From assembly GCF_022458985.1 (NCBI RefSeq), contig NC_061781.1, positions 5,443,501 through 5,507,500 on the forward strand: a stretch of DNA of 64,000 bases. Direction: 5' to 3'. Both the position numbers and the translations under genes were made by a program. The notes beneath the pieces are model-generated. The model worked only from the letters and a program-made list of their open reading frames with translations, had not been told where the DNA came from and did not search any database. Positions 11,322 through 23,800 of this stretch are shown here, piece by piece (position 1 is the stretch's first letter; each line of letters begins with the position of its first letter). The stretch comes from Mugil cephalus. Its lineage: Eukaryota > Chordata > Actinopteri > Mugiliformes > Mugilidae.

Positions 11322-13479
11322 GTAAGTTTGACTTGATGAAGAAATCACTTGTTTTAGTAAAGAAACTCTTGGTTGTTATGATCCTTTTCACCTTTTATTT
11401 ATTGATCTTTCCTGTTGTTTATTCTTAAATGAAAAAGTGGTGGTTCCATTTTGCACGTAAAACTTAATAGAGGAAATAATATACTATACTACTATAATAA
11501 TATACTTTGCATTCGATTTAATTTACTGTGATCAGCTTTTAATTCCAAAATATTACGAGAAGTCAGAAAAGTCAGATTACTGTAACACACAGTAACAGCG
11601 GCACTAGTTTGTGACAGATTGGTTAACTACGTTCAGCGACATGAGGAAGACAGGCTTCTTGGTCTTTGAGAGGAAGTTGAACAACAAGAAAGAAACAAAA
11701 CTGTGAGTGAATATTTGTAGGTTTGCGAATTTTAAAAAACTGTGAATTTCATTTTCAAACATATTTTACTTTGCCCAACACACATAAGCTGTAGGAGGAA
11801 AAACTGCAGAAAAACCCATAAAAAACACTTGTAAAGGGGCCGGAGCACTTTGACAGATGCTTATTTTACAAGCTACTGTCACAGCCTGATCTATAGCCAG
11901 AACTTCATATTCACCTTCATTTGAAGATGATGCTGATTCACTGACAAGATTATTTGTCTCCTACATCACATCAAATCACTTGAACAAATGTCTATGAGCT
12001 TCCAAGTTTTCTTAATTGAGCAAAATACTGTATGTATTAAAGTTAAGTAAAAACATCTTGAAGTAACAAGTATATGTCCATCTAAAGTTAAATACAATGT
12101 GTTACTTAATTACGGTTGGACTGTGGGATGTCCAGGTGTTTCCAGCTGATCTGTTTGTCTGCTATCATGCCTCCATTTAGTCCTGATAACCTTCAACCAT
12201 CCAACCGCCTCATATAGTCTGAATGATCCCAGATCTCTTCACTAATGCAGAATTTTCACTATTATCATCATTCAGTTGTTGTATTTAATCTGATACATGG
12301 AATACAACCACCAATGATTATGTGTTATATGACAACTCCCAAATGTCACTTGACTGGTTACCCCACAACAAGATAGAAACTAACACCCATAGAACATTAT
12401 GTTCAGTCAATTCCTCAATTTATTATTTTTTCATTACAAAAAAAACAAAAAAACAAAAAAAAAAAATTAAAAAAATTCTTTTAGTGCTTTCATGCCGTGG
12501 CTTTTATCCAGAATACTGTGTGAGATGTGGCCTGCATGCCTGCCCACTTCTCCCAGTGTAATCACTTTGGCGGGTTAAAATCCAAAGGCCAAACACCATG
12601 TAAGTGTGTGTATACTTGCTCCCCAAACATTTTGGGCAACAAGAACTCTCTCAGCCATTTAGTCTAGCAAAATCACTAAAAAGGGGTTGTCAAAAAAGAT
12701 GCAAACAAAAGAGACTACCCCATAAATCCAGAAGATTAGTTGTGCCCTTGCTTTACAGAAGTTGGAAGCGACTTTTAACCTCTGCCATGTATAGCTAATA
12801 TGAGCGAACTCGACTGAAAATCTACTTAGTCTGCTTCATACAGTGCAGCCCTACTCTATGCTTCATTCTTTAATTCTCTCTCAAAAATTGGAGTAGGTCT
12901 GACGCAAACGTAAACTTTTAGGAGACACAATGTACTTAAATCTTTTACTTTATTTTTGGATTTTTAAATGTTTTTGGTTCAAACTAAAAATGTAGAGTCA
13001 TTGCTGGACGCGGCTCAACTAAATACAGACTATAGACAGATATCTGTGTTGATTCAAATCACATAACTTTTGAATTCAACCTTTGAGTTGAATCAGGCTA
13101 CCACATGCCGTAAAGATCTAGACACAAAACCTGCCACCTCTCCATCCATCAAGCTGAAATCTGATTTGACAAAAGCCAGTGTTTTGTATTGAATGGTGAA
13201 TCGTCACTTTAACCAGGAGAAGAAGCTGCAGTAGTGAGCCTTCTCACATCACTGTTCTACCCAGAGAGGACAGAAGGTTTGAGAGGAGTAAAGGAGTGGA
13301 AAAAGTGGAAAAACTTTCTCTAAACAGAGGAGGTGGACTAAGATGTAATCTGCCATCTATTTACAATACAGTTTTTACTTCTGTCCCCATTAAGTTTCAA
13401 CAACATTCACACCTTGAAACTGGAGGATCACACTGACAATAGCTTTGCTACAGCACCATTCGTAATGCAAGCAAAGGAA

Positions 13480-13620
13480 GTTTCGGATGGGGTTTTGTAT
13501 TTGAACCTCAACTTCCCACTAGTCTCTCAGAACTGAAGAAGCTACTCTGCAAGTCCAGTTACCTAAATGCAATGCCTTTTGGGTTACTGTGACCTGAGTG
13601 ACTGAGAACCTTCACAGACA
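13480..13620 (+). repeat. Fish interspersed repeat (GAAGAAGCTACTC type)
   Basis: Contains CCCACTAGTCTCTCAGAACTG, GAAGAAGCTACTC, CAAGTCCAGTTACC, GGTTACTGTGACCTG and ACTGAGAACCTTCACAGAC. The same unit is at 61595-61755, where it also carries GGATGAGTGGCGAAACGTC. It is a known type of short teleost repeat, inserted separately in each arm. Confidence 0.55.
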
Positions 13621-13904
13621 TGTTTCTCACAAACCTTTTTTCAGCCTGTGTCAGAAAGAGGATGTGTATCTTTAACCTAACACTTTGCTCTGCCAGTCTT
13701 TCCTTTATGGTTTTATGGTGCAGTGTTGTCACACTGTTTGTGCACAGGAAACCAGTGAGCTACTGATGGTTGTTTGACACATATCAGCTGAGCAATGCTC
13801 ATTTCTTTGGTGTTGCCACTTCATAGTGTGATGCTGCAAGGACGTTTGATATTTTAAGAGGAAGTGCTTTTTATTTGGGGCCCTGGTGTAATGAATCTAT
13901 TGGC

Positions 13905-14085
13905 CTAAAGCCTTTCTGTGTGGAGTCTGCGTGTTCTCCCTGTGTCAGCGTTGGTTCCCTCCAGGTACTCAGGTTTCCTCCTGTCGTCCAAAGTTGTGCC
14001 CATCAGGTTCATTGGTGGTTCTAAATTGGCCGTAGGTGTGAGTGTGAATGGTTGTCGGTATCTCTGTGTTAGAGGATGAGTGGTT
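13905..14085 (+). repeat. Fish interspersed repeat (GTGTGGAGTCTGCGTGTTC type)
   Basis: GTGTGGAGTCTGCGTGTTC, CCCTGTGTCAGCGTTGG, TCCAAAGTTGTGCCC, GGTTCTAAATTGGCCGTAGG and GAGTGTGAATGGTTGTC occur in this order, as in a very common fish repeat. The inverted counterpart at 57415-57655 is in the equivalent intron position, so this copy predates the duplication. Confidence 0.6.
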
Positions 14086-14115
14086 ACAGAAAAATAATGA
14101 ATGTCAAATAGTAAT

Positions 14116-14120
<5 letters not shown>

Positions 14121-14163
<43 letters not shown>

Positions 14164-14180
14164 GATATATATATATATAT
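14121..14180. repeat. (TG)n(TA)n compound microsatellite
   Basis: About 12 TG units run into a TA tract interrupted once by GATA. A second TA tract lies at 14270-14315 on the other side of a hairpin. Confidence 0.9.
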
Positions 14181-14282
14181 AAAGACCTCTTTAGACAGAC
14201 TTATGAAAAATGCTGTAATCCGGAAAGAATTATGGAATAATAAGGAATAATAATCTCTCTCTCTATTATACATATATATATA

Positions 14283-14323
<41 letters not shown>

Positions 14324-14350
14324 TTCATAAGTCTGTCTGAAGAGGTCTTT
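14181..14350. repeat. 170-bp hairpin (MITE-like) between TA tracts
   Basis: The first 30 bases (14181-14210) and the last 30 (14321-14350) are reverse complements with a single mismatch. Between them lie about 60 bp of unique sequence and a TA/TG tract. It lies in intron 1 of the left copy and has no counterpart in the right intron, so it is a short inverted-repeat element or replication-slippage palindrome. Confidence 0.6.
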
Positions 14351-14789
14351 TCAATAGATATCTACTAACATGGAATAAAAAGCAGAAGTAAAATCTAATA
14401 ACACAGCTTAGACTTGTAGAAACCGCTTGTTGAAATGGTACTAGGTTCAGGCGCTGTTGTGTAGTTCATGTACCAGTGGACTGTGGGCTATGTAAAGACG
14501 TTCAATTTGAAAAGTTTGTTTTAATATACATGCCTATATGTGGTATGAACAAAAAGTTACAATATACATTTTTTGTATTATATTTATGGATGATTAGGGT
14601 CAATTGAGCAGTTTTGCAACATGAAATAATTTGATCATATTCTGTGTATTTTCAGGAGGAGTGTTTTAAATTGTTTTTAATGCAGTTTTGAAGTGATTGG
14701 TTCATTGTTGACCTTTATGTAATATCTAATATCATTATTTTACTCATCTGCTGGTTAATGGCTGCAAAAATGTATTGTTTTGTCACCAG

Positions 14790-14841
14790 GTCATGGATCG
14801 TCGTTTGCTGTTACTTCTGCTCCTCATGATGGAGCACAATG
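14790..14841 (+). CDS. itgb2: itgb2-like left, exon 2: start codon and signal peptide
   Basis: Acceptor CACCAG ends at 14789. ATG at 14793 begins [16 protein letters not shown], a short basic n-region then a leucine core, as in a cleavable signal peptide. Donor GTAAGT at 14842, phase 1. This ATG is chosen because it opens the signal peptide and is conserved in the right copy. Confidence 0.85.
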
Positions 14842-17800
14842 GTAAGTTTTAAAATATAAAAGTTAGATAATTTAATTGCAAATGAATAAATCTGTAATTA
14901 ATCCATCAGTGGAAAGATGTGGCTGTTCAAAGGATGTTCAGGCTGAGTGATTATTTATTCTCACTTACTCTAAACCAGAAATTCTTAAGCCTAAGGATTC
15001 TGACATTCAGCCCCCCATCCCTGCCAATCTACAGACATATTAAAAATATTTATTTGTACAATCTATAGAGATACCAAAAGGTTTATTTGAATGTGTGATC
15101 ATGTTGTTCAGGTTTGTGGTTTTATTTGCAGCGCTGTGTCAACAACAACAAACCTGCACAAAGTCAGTTGTCAACTCCTGCAGTGACTGTATCAGATCTG
15201 GGCCGTTCTGTGCATGGTGCCAAAAGCTGGTGAGAGAGAAAGTTTATGTAAATGAAATACAAGATGGTACTGATTTGTCCACCATTGGTCAATAAAATGA
15301 CTTCAGGCTGATTACAAACAACAGGCCACCATCAGCTTCTTTACTAGCTGATGATATCACACCTCATCCTGCTGCAGGCTTCATATTAACACAACTGGCT
15401 TTGACTCCAAAGACACCATTCAGACACACTCAGTATAACCAAAGATCTGTATGGGCCATACACAGGTATTACTATTTTAATAGTAACTTCATAAATTAGT
15501 TTTTATTTGAGAGAGATTTTGTTTTGAGAACTCTGCGAAACTCATACTTCAACCACAACAACGTTAATTTTCTTCATAAACCTGTAGGATGTTTACTTGA
15601 ATTCCATAATTTCAGTGCATATATAAAAATACTAAATGTTTTTAATGTTGTATGACCACAAAGATGTTTTAAAAGTAGTTCTCCTCTCAGATTATATTCT
15701 CCTCTCTTTGAGCCAGGTCAGTGAATTTCAATACTTTTAACTTTATGAATAAATAGTTTGTGTGTTCTCTGCAGCCAGTGTGGTGAATTATACTTTGGCT
15801 CTTTTTTTGCAGTAGTGACAGTGGTTGTGGCGTAAATTTATTATTTATTATTTTATTATAAGTATTGTCCCAAATCTGACCATAGAGACTTTACAAATCT
15901 CATTTAAATACTTCCTAGCATTGGCCAAACTCGCCATCTTGTGTCTTTGGAACCACAGTCTGATCAGCACAGTCACTCACTGGCTTTTCTGCCCTACCCC
16001 CACTAGTTAGAAAGAAATGTTGGTGTATACACGAGGAATTGTTCTGTTGTCCATCTTTATAAAGGCTATGGTTTGAATACTTTATTTTGGATGCAGTTCT
16101 TGCTGATGTTTGGCTTGTTTGTTGAGCGGTGTCATTTGAAAACATGGCAACATGTTAGAAGCACATTATACACTCACTATTACGTACACCTTGTTAGTAA
16201 AAGCTTGGACCCCCCTTTGCCTTCAGAACTGTCTTAATTCATCGTGGCATACTTTCAACAAGGTGTTGGAAACATTCCTCAGAGGTTTTGGTCCATATTG
16301 ACATGACAGCATCACACAGTTGCTGCAGTTTTGTCAAATGCACATCTATAATGTGAATCTCCCGTTTCACCACATCCCAAAGGAGCTCTATTGGATTAAG
16401 ATCTGGTGACTGTGGAGGCCATTGGAGTACAGTGAACTCTTTATCATGTTCAAGAAACCAGTTTGAGATGATATGAGCTTTGTGACATGATGCATTATCC
16501 TGCTGGAAGTAGCCATCAGAAGATGGTACACTGTGGTCATAGAGGGATGGACATGGTCAACAACAATACTGAGGTAGGCTGTGGCATTTAAACCATGCTC
16601 AGTTTGTACTAAGGGGCCCAAAGTGTGCCAAGAAAGTATCCCCCACACCATCACACCACCACCACCAGCCTGAACTGTTGATACGAGGCAGGATTGATCC
16701 TTGCTTTCATGTTGTTTACTCCAAATCCTGACCCTGCCATTTGAATGTCACAGCTGAAATTGAGACTTGTCAGACCAGGCAACGTTTTTCCAGTCTTCTG
16801 TTGTCCAATGTTGGTAAGCCTGTGTGAACTGTAATTTCAGTTTCCTGTTCTTAACTGACAGCAGTGGTACCCGGTGTGGTCGCCCCTGACCTCTCACATC
16901 AACAAGGCATTTACATCCACAAAACTGCTGCTCACTGGATATTTTCTCTTATTTGGACCATTCTCTGTAAACCTTAGAGATGGTTATACGTGAAAATCCC
17001 AGTAGATCAGCAGTTTCTGAAATACTCAGATCAGCCTGTCTGGCACATACAATCATACCACTGTCAAAGTAATTGAAATCCCCTTTCTTTCCCATTCTGA
17101 TGCTCGGTTTGAACTGGATCACCTCTCCATGCCTAAATGCATTGAATTACAGTCATGTGATTGGCTGATTAGTTATTTGCAATAACAAGCAACTGAACAG
17201 GTGTACCTAATAAAGAGGCAAGTGAGTGTACACTGAGGTAGCAAGACAATTCCAATCTGGCCAAACTGACACTATTCATTTATTGCAGAATTTCACCAAA
17301 CCAGGAGAGCAGGAAGCAGTGCGATGTGACACCAAAGACCAGTTGAAACAAAAGGGCTGCGACGATGAAGAAATCATCTCTCCTTTCAACTATCCAGACA
17401 TTACCAAGAGTGTCCCTCTGTCTATGTCTTTTAAAAATGAAGAACCAGTCCAGATGAGTCCTCAGAAAATTAACCTGCAGCTGCGTCCGGGTTTGTGCAA
17501 TCAGTTAATGCTAAACTTTGATCTGCAGACTGTGTTTGTTTCCATGTCACTGCCAGTCTCTGCATTTGGGGGAAAACACAGATATTTTGTAAAAATCAAA
17601 CAATCAAAGGTTTTTAATATTCTCTGTTAGTTTTAATCTGTCTGGTTTTAATTGACAATTATCAAACTGAATTTAAATTATTTTCCTATTGTTCCACTTG
17701 ATGACCATGGTAACAGCTCTAGTTGAATTTCTTTCTTGTCTGTGTTCACAGGGCTTCCACAAACCTTCCGTGTTGCTTTTAGGAGAGTTCAGGGTTATCC

Positions 17801-20800
17801 AGTGGACCTCTACTACCTGATGGACCTGTCTTACTCCATGAAAGATGATTTGCAGAAAATCAAAGAACTCGGCAATGATCTTTTTGCTGCTCTGAAAAGA
17901 ATCACTCGGCATGCTCAAATAGGTAAGATGGTGGTGATCTTACTCTAATAACATGAACCATCTATTTGATGCACTGTAGAACACAGACATGATGTAATTA
18001 AACAGTGCTCTGTGGTGTAACAATAACTTGTGGTAGATGTTGAGTTATGGACTCTTCACTAGTCAGGCCGCTGGTGGTATAATACACAGTGGATGTGGTG
18101 TAATTTGAACAATAGACTAAAAAGTATAGACATAGTGAGGTCTTGTCAGCTGCAGGTTAAACTTATTTCTTTTGTCATTCTCTTGCTTTCACTAGTACAT
18201 ATTCTTGATATCCTGTTAGTACAATTTACACAAAATGTATCATATTGTATTTTAAGAGTCTTGAAGTGTCACCTTACATGTCAGTGTGTTTTTATTTGAT
18301 ACATTTCACTTGTCTGAAATGCCAGACACACATTAAACACATTAAAATAAATAAATGCAACGAGTAAAGCTGTAGCTTGTTACAATTACAGGATTTGGTG
18401 CCTTTGTTGATAAGACAGTCCTTCCTTACACCAACACCAACAAGGAAAAATTGGCAAAGCCATGTGATGAGAATGACCAGCAGTGTCAGGCTGCCTTTGG
18501 CTACAGACATGTGCTCAGTATGACATCAGAGGAGAGGGAGTTTGAAAGGAAAGTGGCAGCTCAGTTCATTTCTGGGAACCTTGACTCTCCTGAAGGGAGT
18601 CTGGATGCCATGATGCAGGCTGCTGTATGTGGGGTAAGGACCAGTCCAAACAGATAAATGTGTAAATATGTGTTGTAAGACAAGGAATCTAAACTTGACC
18701 TTATATATTATTATTATATATATAGAGTTAGTAATATTTCTTCTAATGTCCTGACACACTCAAGCTTATGATGGTGATTTTATAATGCTACTGATAGTGT
18801 CTGTTATGTAGTGTCCTTCTCTGTGTTAAAGTGTTCCCTGTTAAAGAGTCAGACATAATCAATATTTCTATCAGAAAAGTATTACTCTGTGCATATTTTT
18901 GTTTAGGATAAAATTGGTTGGAGAAACAGCAGCACTCGGCTTATTGTGCTGACCACTGATGCTGGATTCCACATGGCTGGAGATGGAAAATTGGCTGGAA
19001 TACTGGAACCCAACGATGAACAGTGTCATATGGAAAACGGTCTTTATGTCAAAGGCAGTGAGATGGTATGTGTGGAATCATGACAGATTGGTTCAGTGAT
19101 TTATACTCCTCTCATTATATAAGCGGTGTCAGCAATGTTTGAAAGATTTTACTGATCATTATTTGCAGGACTACCCATCTGTTGGACAACTTGCTGCGGC
19201 GTTAGAAAAGCACAATATTCAGACAATATTTGCAGTGACACAAAATGTGGAGAGTGTGTATGAGGTAAATGAAATCCATTCATTTTGGTACAAATTACAA
19301 TGGAAACATTGCATTAAAATTCAGATTCATATTTCATTTTCATGTTTTTTCATAGAAACTCTCCAAAATTATTCCAAAATCTGAAGTGGGAGTCCTGTCA
19401 TCAGATTCCAGAAATGTTATTCAGTTGATTCAGAGAGCCTACAATGTAAGTTGGCCTTGCATGGTGCATCAGTTTGCCACCTTTCTCCATTTGAAGGCAA
19501 ATGCATCTTTGAAATCTGTATTGTGATTAATGCATTATTTCTTACTGATTTTTATGGCAGAGTTTGTCCTCTAAAGTAACCGTGACTTATGACAGTCTTC
19601 CTGACAATGTAAGAGTTGTCTACACCCCAATATGTGATAATCCAGGACCAACAGGAGACAGCAGAGGAGTTTGTAACAATGTGCCTGAGGCTCAAATGGT
19701 CAGTGTTGACATTGTTGTTCAGAAAGTATAGAAAACACTCACAGCTATTATTATATTCATTTCAGTTTCAGGTGCCCTAAGGCTTGCTCTAGAGGTTGCA
19801 GGCTGGTTTTTGTGATGTGTCTTGTGACAATTTGTATTGTTATAGGTGCTATATAAATAGAATTGAATTGAATTAATTGTATTAACTGCTGCCCTTGTGT
19901 AATTGCAGTTGTTATTAACAAGGGTGTCAAACATATGGCTCATGAGCCAAAGCTGGCTCACCAGAAGGTCCAATGTGGTCGGTGGGATGAATTTGCAAAG
20001 TGCAAAAATAAAACTGAGACATTAATTGCAATAAAAGTAACTGATATTCACAATTAATCCACTATCAGATTCTGAGACTCAGAACTGAACTGTAGATGGC
20101 ACCATTGCTCCAAAATTTAACTTATTTTACTTTGGGTTGTTTTTCAGGTTGTTCATAAAAGTTTTTGTAAGAGGATAATTCATTAAATGTAAACATTGTC
20201 ATAATGTATTTTTCTGGTCCAGCTCCCTTAGATCAGATTGGGCTGAATGTGGCCCTGAACTAAAACATGTTTAACAGCTCTGCTCTAGGCCTTAGTTTGC
20301 TAATTCAAGCAAAACCACAAAACAGAATAAATGATGAGGTACACACCTTTCTGAAACCAACACCTACCGAGAATATCCAATTACAAAATCACAATATTGT
20401 GCCTTGGATTTTTCATGCTGTTTTTCGTTCTTGAAAAATTGTCTGACTCCATTTTGAAATCCCTTTTCCAGATATATTTTGACGTTACTGTGACTGTAGA
20501 CTCATGTATAGAGGATAAGTCTTTCACTATCAGACCACTGGGCATTAAAGACACACTGACAGTGACTTTATCTACCAACTGCAAGTGTCCATGTGAAAAC
20601 TCAGAAGACAAAGCTCACCCACATTGCAGTCAGAATGGAAGCATCATCTGTGGTATTTGCAGGTAAGTATTTCCCTCCTACTCAGTGACTGTATGTGTAT
20701 GGTGATTTTTGCCTAAATTTGGTTTGGAATAGATAAATTTATAATATAATTTTAAGTCTTTTTCCACAACCACTGGGTTCCTGAAAACTACACAGTAATG

Positions 20801-23800
20801 TTAGTTCTTATTGTGTAAGTAGTGTAAGAAATACTGATACCAAAAATATTAAGCTCATAAGTTACAGAAATTATTTTGTACAAAATGGAGTTAATTGTTA
20901 CTAGTATTTCTATTGTTCTACTAATTTCATCAGCATATTGTAAGTGTCCTGTATTACTTATGGCCTGCTGAATTCTTATAGCCATAGTAATTAGAGGGCA
21001 AACTTGTTTTGATTTGATTTTTGTAACAAACTCACATCAGTTGATTTGTCATCAAGGTTGAATTTTGGTACTTGCATTCTCTATCTAGTCTAACCTGTTA
21101 GTTTGATATAAGAACAACCTCAAAATGCTACACATTATAGTAAGATGATACTATTTTGAACAATTAAACAGCTGATGACGTTACACAGGTCCATACTTAG
21201 TTTTTTTTTTAGTATTTGTGGTGCAGAAAATGACACCTCCTTTTCACAGCCTACATTTTCCTGTGGAATAATATTCAAAGAATAATATAAGATTCCTCAG
21301 TATTCATGAAGGAATAGCAGGTCTAGCTCTTTCCAGCACTTTTAAAGTGAGTTTGTTTTTCCTGTTTACAAAGACAAATATAGAGTCTTCAAAGGGTGTG
21401 TGGATGACTGAAAAATATGATTGTACATTCTGTTAGAAGATCTAGCTCACAGAGAGTGATCTAACAAACCTTCATCTTCTTAACTTGTCCTTATTCAGTT
21501 GCAATGCCGGTTTCATTGGTCAGTTCTGTGAATGTGTCATTGGTGATAAAGACGAAACCTCTCTGCGAGCTTCCTGCCAGAGAAATAACGGCACGGAGTG
21601 TGAGGGTCGAGGGGACTGTGTATGTGGCAGGTGCCAGTGCCACAACACGGAGAGTGGAAGCAGCATCTATGGTGAATTCTGCGAGTGTGACAATGACCAG
21701 TGTGAAAAGTTCAAGAATAAGCAATGTGGAGGTATGGTTGCTGATTTCCCAGTTCTTCTCTGTCTAATAAGCCAAAGCCAAGGTCATGAGACTTTCAGGA
21801 TTTGTTATTGTGTAAAAATATAACTTAGATAATCTAATGTTTGATAAGAAGTTGTGACATTGGACGTTGTACAGTGTAAAACAATAATAGTTTGTAAACT
21901 GTTAATCATGGCATCCATGTTCATCTCATAAGTGAACAGTAGCAGTCTACTGTAGTTTGTCTGTGTTATGTTGTCTTTACTTTCAGCACGATCAATCAAC
22001 CAACCAGTCAATCAAACTTTACTTATATCGCATTTTTCATACATGAAAGATGTACCAGAATCTCCACCAGAATCTCATTCACGCACGTGCACACACACCC
22101 ACGACAAACAGCATACTACACACATGCATACCCTCACCCCACCCTAACCCGCTCCTAAGATAAAATTGAATAAGACTGAGCATTGAAGGAAGTGAGGAAA
22201 CATTTTTTTTTTCATTCTTTATGTTCTACATTGTAAATTAATGCTGTAGATACAAATTCTGAGGGAACACACATGGGATTATGTAGTAAACGAAAAAACA
22301 GAACATGTTTTATATTTAAGATGCTTCAAACAAGTTGGTTTGGTTTGATGGCAGCTTTTTCCAGCCTTTCTCTTTCAGCTTCATAAAGTACGCTTGATAC
22401 ACAGTTCTCTAAAGGAAGTAGCCCTTTTGACTGTTGTTTTAATTTATGTTATGGCAAGAACAAGTCAACTAAGTAAAGAGAAACCACAGTCCATTACTAC
22501 TGTAAAACGTTTCGGTCCAGAAATCTGTTAAATGCTACTTTGAAACTGTCTCTCATGGGGACCACCCCAGGGTATGAAGCCTCAGAGTGACCTCTACTGC
22601 AGAGCGACTCATTACTGGCCTCAGATTAGAGGCCATTTAAATGCTTCACAGTTTGCAAACACAACTCAACATCAACTGTATAGATGAGAACACAAAGAAG
22701 ATTTTTACAACCACACTTTATTCAATTTGGTAGGCAAATTTTCACGAAATGAGACTTAATCCTCTTATTTATACATATATTAAAATATAAATAAGAGGAA
22801 AAAACAATAAACAAACAAACAAAATATGAGTGTCTCAGTATGTTTGTAAAACTTTGCTCATTATTTTGAACTGCACATAGTATATTTTTGCCATACTTCA
22901 CAGAAGCTTCTTACATCCTTCATTAATTTATAAAAATTAAACTCCAGCCTCAGTCTACAGCGCAGATTGTAACATTGCACCACACTGAGGCTGCGTTGCC
23001 ACCCAACAGGCCTTCCATTTTATTTATGTAAATGGAAATTTTTGCTTCTGACGATAACATTCAAAAGTTGCCACATTCTCTTTTTTCTTTTGTGTACCCT
23101 GCCCCATAAATAAGTTCAGTGGTTGTAAAACTTTAATAAGTGTAAAAAAATCTGTTAAAAGAATTAAAAAACGATGTGAGCCTTCGTTTCTCTGGAACTA
23201 CGAAATGAGCACTGGTTGGACACAGCAGAATTGATGACAGAAATAAAAGAGTTTAATGCGATCGCTCCCTGAAGAATATGCCATTTTAAGTCCACAATTT
23301 TCTTTGTCAGAGGTGGCTCTTAAAGGACTCTCCAGTTAGAAGCAGCATCTTTGAACCTCTCTGACCACGCACAGCCTGCCCTGCCTCTCAGTGTCCTTTC
23401 ATTTAGGGCTTTGACACATGTCTTACAGAGAGACTTTTTGTCCACATTGTTCAGATTAATAAAAGTCTCTCTCGGCAACAGATCCTCTTGACTCGATTGA
23501 GGGCTTATCCACACTCCTGGGAATGGGTCTGTGGGGTTCGGCCCCTTCCCCGATCCAAAAAGAGTGAGGAGCCTCTTCTCTCTTATTGTTAATTTGTTCT
23601 TCCATTGTTGCAACAGTCTCTGGACCAACCTTGTGGACCGTAGGCCCAGCGCATCCCGCATGGACCGGGTGTTTGCCAGATCTGGCCCTGCTAACAAGAC
23701 CAGGTGCTCCAGGTCCAGGACTCTTGCTCTAAGTAGAGTCGTCGTGAGCCCGGACGTGGCTCCACTGGAGACGTCCAGTCTGCTTCCGTTGACCGGAGGT

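Larger units (their letters stand above)
11322..14789 (+). other. Intron 1 of left itgb2-like copy
   Basis: Contains arm sequence shared with the right copy (for example 11690-11770 with 62690-62770, and 12600-14085 with 57415-58400), a poly-A tract at 12440-12470, the fish repeat at 13480-13620, a second repeat at 13905-14085 and the microsatellite/hairpin at 14121-14350. Positions 11771-12600 show no element I can name and appear to lack a right-arm counterpart. Confidence 0.5.

Noticed and set aside
12604..12798. 64-residue open frame in left intron 1
   Set aside because: No domain; the mirrored region near 58300-58400 does not keep the frame.
15095..15295. Open frame starting at 15095 and reading past the PSI exon
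   Set aside because: Its first part lies upstream of a good acceptor and its end beyond a good donor; the spliced exon 15132-15229 keeps phase with both neighbours.
21601..21620. RGD tripeptide in exon 12 (GRGDC) as a ligand motif
   Set aside because: It lies in a cysteine-packed I-EGF turn where related chains have G-x-GDC; the receptor is itself an integrin, so a ligand role is unlikely.
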